Part shown: positions 23,932 to 26,225 of the stretch, piece by piece
Position numbering within the stretch: the first letter of the stretch is position 1
How the letters are laid out: each line of letters opens with the position of its first letter
Origin: Baffinella frigidus
Lineage: Eukaryota > Cryptophyceae > Cryptomonadales > Baffinellaceae
Length of the DNA stretch: 26,225 nt
NCBI GenBank assembly: GCA_026770585.1
Contig: MU646441.1
Coordinates: forward strand, 210,071 to 236,295
Reading direction: 5' to 3'
Translations under genes and position numbers: made by a program
The notes under the pieces: generated by a model
The model's database searches: none
The model's input: only the letters and a program-made list of their open reading frames with translations
What the model was told of the DNA's origin: nothing

Positions 23932-24584
23932 GCAGAACCGGCTTCTGGGGTAGTTTTGGAGAATAACCTGTTCGTGCAGATTCCACGGCCGATTGACATC
24001 TGTCACGCGTTGCACCGCGCCCGAGTGAAGACACATGCACTCCTTGAACCGTCCGCCCTTTCCAGGCACGCGGAAGGCCCCTAGAGGCCGAGATGGAGGT
24101 GCGCGCTCTGCTGGACCTTCTGCGCGAGAACCGGGCACACGGGCAACCCATGCAGGCATTGCGTTACCAGTTTAATAAGGTAACGGCCTGAAAATGGGGT
24201 AGTTGGGCCTACGGCACTGCCTAGGACCTCCTACAGTAGGCCGAGACTTTTTGGTCCTAGGAACCCTGGGCCTACGGTAGGAGGTCCTAGGCAATACCGT
24301 ATGCCTAACTATCCCATTTTCAGGCCGTTATCCTATGAAGGTGGTCTATGGGGGGCTCCTCAGCGGGATCACCTTCCCACGACTTGATGAGCTCATCACG
24401 CGGACGCCGAAGCCAACTGTCCGAGGTGACTGCCTTGCGTTGTACTGTAGTAATTTTTAGCCATAGAGCAACGTCCCCAGTCTCCGGATCGAGGAGCGCG
24501 AGGTGCTCGGAAAGCGAATTGGCCTATCTGCGCAGGGAGACTGGGAACGAGGAGCTCATCGAGTTGTGGGAAGACGAAGGTTAG
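23932..24584 (+). CDS. Pieces of an unrecognised gene, interrupted by an intron and apparent frameshifts
   Basis: Three coding-like blocks. Block 1 (23932-24081) includes VVLENNLFVQIPRPIDICHAL and ends at TAG. A -1 frame change then gives block 2 (24081-24179), LEAEMEVRALLDLLRENRAH to QFNK, with donor AAG|GTAACG. Block 3 (24341-24460) resumes in phase as VVYGGLLSGITFPRLDELIT to LALYCSNF. After a possible AG at 24466, a further block (about 24489-24584) reads RIEEREVLG, then with one frame change SELAYLRRETGNEEL, ending WEDEG and TAG. The family is not recognised. Frame changes suggest a decayed gene copy, sequencing errors, or introns I cannot place. Confidence 0.45.
24180..24340. mobile_element. 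Foldback forming an entire intron (introner-like)
   Basis: 24181-24204 (TAACGGCCTGAAAATGGGG...) pairs with 24307-24330 with one mismatch. The G before it and the T of the arm make the donor GT. The acceptor AAG ends at 24340, 10 nt after the right arm. The flanking frames join in phase 0. The interior carries CCTACGGCAC, CCTACAGTAGG and CCTACGGTAGG. Confidence 0.65.
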
Positions 24585-24776
24585 CCAACTGCTGCAGGGG
24601 CCCGGGGGTGCCTAGTTGATAAAGGAGTGGAAGGGGGAGGGGCTGGAAGTGGAAGGGGGAGGGGGGGGGTTGGTGCCGTGGTGCCCTGGAGACACCCTGG
24701 GGATTTTCTAGATTTTGACCATGACCTTTTAAAAATGAGTTTTAACAGGGCTTCACCTGAGTTTTAACAGGGCTTC
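24585..24776. other. G-rich stretch, no gene seen
   Basis: Contains GGAAGGGGGAGGGG tracts (24625-24670) and two AGTTTTAACAGGGCTTCACC repeats (about 24737 and 24760). Confidence 0.5.
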
Positions 24777-24973
24777 ACCACAACCCTTTAAAGGGCTTTA
24801 AAGGGTTGTGGTTAAAGGGCTTTAAAGGGTTGTGGTTTACCACAACCCTTTAAAGCCCTTTAAAGGGCTTCACCACTTCGTCCCTTCGAAGTGGTGAAGC
24901 CCTTTACAGTTGGAACCCTTTAAAGGGCTTCACCACTTCGTTTAATGTGAAGCCCTTTAAAGGGTTCCAACTG
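24777..24973. repeat. Cluster of four contiguous CCCTTTAAAGGG hairpins
   Basis: 24777-24790/24799-24812, 24813-24836/24839-24862, 24862-24880/24887-24905 and 24907-24933/24947-24973 are perfect or near-perfect inverted repeats placed end to end, with loops of 2-13 nt. Their stems share AACCCTTTAAAGGGCTT units in alternating orientation. Confidence 0.9.
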
Positions 24974-25130
24974 CCTGCTTGGGGCTCATAACCTCTGGAT
25001 CCGCCGGTTTCCAGTGAACGATCCACCCCTTAGGGGTGGTTACAGGCATTGGAGCCCTGCGTCTCGATCATCTCTCCCCCTAGCGTGTGCCGTCGACATA
25101 TCAACTTAATAAACAACGCTTTCCCCCCTT
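24974..25130. other. Spacer inside the large inverted repeat, no gene seen
   Basis: No open frame or repeat of note apart from a small hairpin CCACCCCTTAGGGGTGG at about 25024-25040. Confidence 0.5.
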
Positions 25131-25379
25131 TCTGCGGCGATCCTCTGTACAGGGTGGCTTGATGTGATCCGAAACGAAGCATGGCCTTTCTACAGAACAA
25201 GTTCCGGTGTCCTCCTATGTTGGGAGCTCGAAGAACCTAAAGGACCTAAAGAACACTAAAGGGGGTCGGCCCCATTTTCCCAGAACGAGAATATCAACGA
25301 GAATATCAACGAGAATATCAGATGGGAGGGGTTCGACCTGTAATAAACACATCGTCGGAGTTCCCATCCTACCCACACT

Positions 25380-25725
25380 ACCCACAATTTCCGCCCCCCG
25401 CTACACACAAGTGTATGTACTGGCGGTTTTGTTAACCCCCTCTACATCCACAAGATTTTCTCGTGACTTCCCTACGTCTTCAGCTGCGGAAACGATTAAA
25501 AATAACACTTTCTGGTAACGAAATTTACTACACAATTAGGCCTTACTAGTAATAGTAAAGCCTCTGTGTAGTAATTTTCGTTGCCAGAAAAGCAATGTTT
25601 TCAATCGTTTCCGGAGTTGAGTCTGGGCTGCACACACGTGTTTGTACCGGCGGGGTTGTTAACCCCCTGTACACACACAAGATTTCCTCGCGACTACCTT
25701 AGGTCTGGGCCACACGCTGTCCGGT
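25380..25725 (+). repeat. Direct duplication of a coding-like segment
   Basis: About 25393-25480 (CACACAAGTGTATGTACTGG, GTTAACCCCCTCTACATCC, CTCGTGACTTCC) and about 25630-25710 (CACACACGTGTTTGTACCGG, GTTAACCCCCTGTACACAC, CTCGCGACTACC) are about 80-bp diverged copies. One frame reads VLLTPSTSTRF and LLTPCTHTRF in the two copies. They flank a foldback. Confidence 0.55.
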
Positions 25726-25960
25726 TTGTACCAGGAATGATCTCCATGTCCGCCAGATCTGGCGTCAAAGTGCAATTGTAAGGCTTTTTTCTGGCAGCTT
25801 TGTTGGCGCGCGCTCGTGGCCGTACAAACGCGTGTGTGCAGCCCAGACTCTACTCCGGAAACGATTGAAAATATTACTTTTCTGGCAACGAAAATTACCA
25901 CACAGAGGCTTTACTATTACTAGTAAGACCCAATTGTGTAGTAAATTCCGTCACCAGAAA
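25509..25960. mobile_element. Long inverted repeat, about 138-bp arms
   Basis: 25509-25647 and 25822-25960 are inverted, diverged copies containing TTACTAGTAATAGTAAAGCC, GTTGCCAGAAA, CAATCGTTTCCGG and GTCTGGGCTGCACACACG. The left arm plus its own flank also forms a smaller foldback (25487-25613). The 174-bp spacer has no recognised gene. Confidence 0.75.
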
Positions 25961-25969
25961 TGGGGGGGG

Positions 25970-26056
25970 GGTGCTGCCTTGACGAAGAAGAAGGTTCTTG
26001 ATGAGTGGGTAGGAACCACGAGAGAGATCTTTACCACTCGGTTGACTGGACTACAA
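25970..26056 (+). CDS. Short coding-like fragment (possible exon)
   Basis: One frame reads GAALTKKKVLDEWVG then TTREIFTTRLTGLQ and meets CAA|GTTTTT, a possible donor. It is followed by T-rich sequence and TTTTACCCTACAG (26101), a possible acceptor. The 5' limit is unclear because it begins in a poly-G tract at the edge of the inverted repeat. Family not recognised. Confidence 0.3.
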
Positions 26057-26125
26057 GTTTTTTTTACCCGTTTTTTTTTGAAAACTTGTTTTACCCTACA
26101 GTTGCGATGCGGAATGAACGCACTT

Positions 26126-26225
<100 letters not shown>

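Larger units (their letters stand above)
23745..25321. mobile_element. Candidate 1.6-kb element with about 190-bp inverted terminal arms
   Basis: 23745-23936 is the near-exact complement of 25131-25321. The ends read CTGATATTCTCG and CGAGAATATCAG, with three GATATTCTCGTT subterminal repeats. Each arm carries the peptide-coding-like YVGSSKNLKDL segment that also stands at 23131-23250. The 1.2-kb interior holds gene pieces (23932-24584) and a palindrome cluster but no recognisable transposase. A gene-fragment-carrying non-autonomous transposon is one reading, an inverted segmental duplication another. No target-site duplication could be seen. Confidence 0.6.

Noticed and set aside
23745-25321. 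Assigning the inverted-arm element to hAT, MULE or another named superfamily
   Set aside because: No transposase, no clear target-site duplication and no diagnostic terminal motif can be seen.

Overview
The window looks like a piece of nuclear genome from a photosynthetic eukaryote. The evidence is plant/algal-type telomere-like repeats (TTTAGGG and variants), a multi-exon gene with GT-AG and some GC-AG introns, GC-rich coding exons, and many short foldback (MITE-like) elements. A green alga (for example a prasinophyte) fits best. A dinoflagellate or chromerid cannot be excluded, and the use of GC donors would suit a dinoflagellate. No rRNA, tRNA, CRISPR or bacterial gene was seen. There is one run of 106 Ns (11857-11962).

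Layout. 1-5200 is repeat-rich and apparently gene-poor: interstitial TTTAGGG-type arrays with the G-rich strand on +, a dispersed repeat family (about 770-2100), long foldbacks, a CTG-containing tandem duplication and an 18-bp-type satellite. 5308-5544 (minus) is a weak candidate first exon of a divergent gene. 5934-22374 (plus) holds the main gene. I could assemble 22 exons that join in frame into a 615-residue protein made of 19 consecutive leucine-rich repeats of the ribonuclease-inhibitor type. The consensus Asn recurs exactly every 28 residues across every splice junction, which is strong internal support for the model. 22375-23130 is a cluster of hairpins and nested foldbacks. 23131-24584 (plus) contains pieces of one or more unrecognised genes, broken by foldbacks and apparent frameshifts. 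Part of it lies inside a 1.6-kb structure with roughly 190-bp inverted terminal arms (23745-25321). 25509-25960 is another long inverted repeat. 25970-26056 is a short coding-like stretch, and the window ends in a CT microsatellite.

The most striking feature is inside the LRR gene. Almost every exon is accompanied by partial copies of itself, with a strict polarity. Copies placed before the complete exon keep the acceptor site and the 5' part of the exon but lose the 3' end. Copies placed after it keep the 3' part and the donor site but lose the 5' end. I counted about 22 of the first kind and 25 of the second by eye, and no counterexample apart from one exon present twice in complete form (10093-10167 and 10317-10391). 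This is what repeated tandem duplication across single exon-intron junctions would leave, if splicing keeps joining the complete exons. The introns between the copies are filled with telomere-like repeats, nearly always C-rich on the sense strand (CCCTAAA), and with small inverted-repeat elements.
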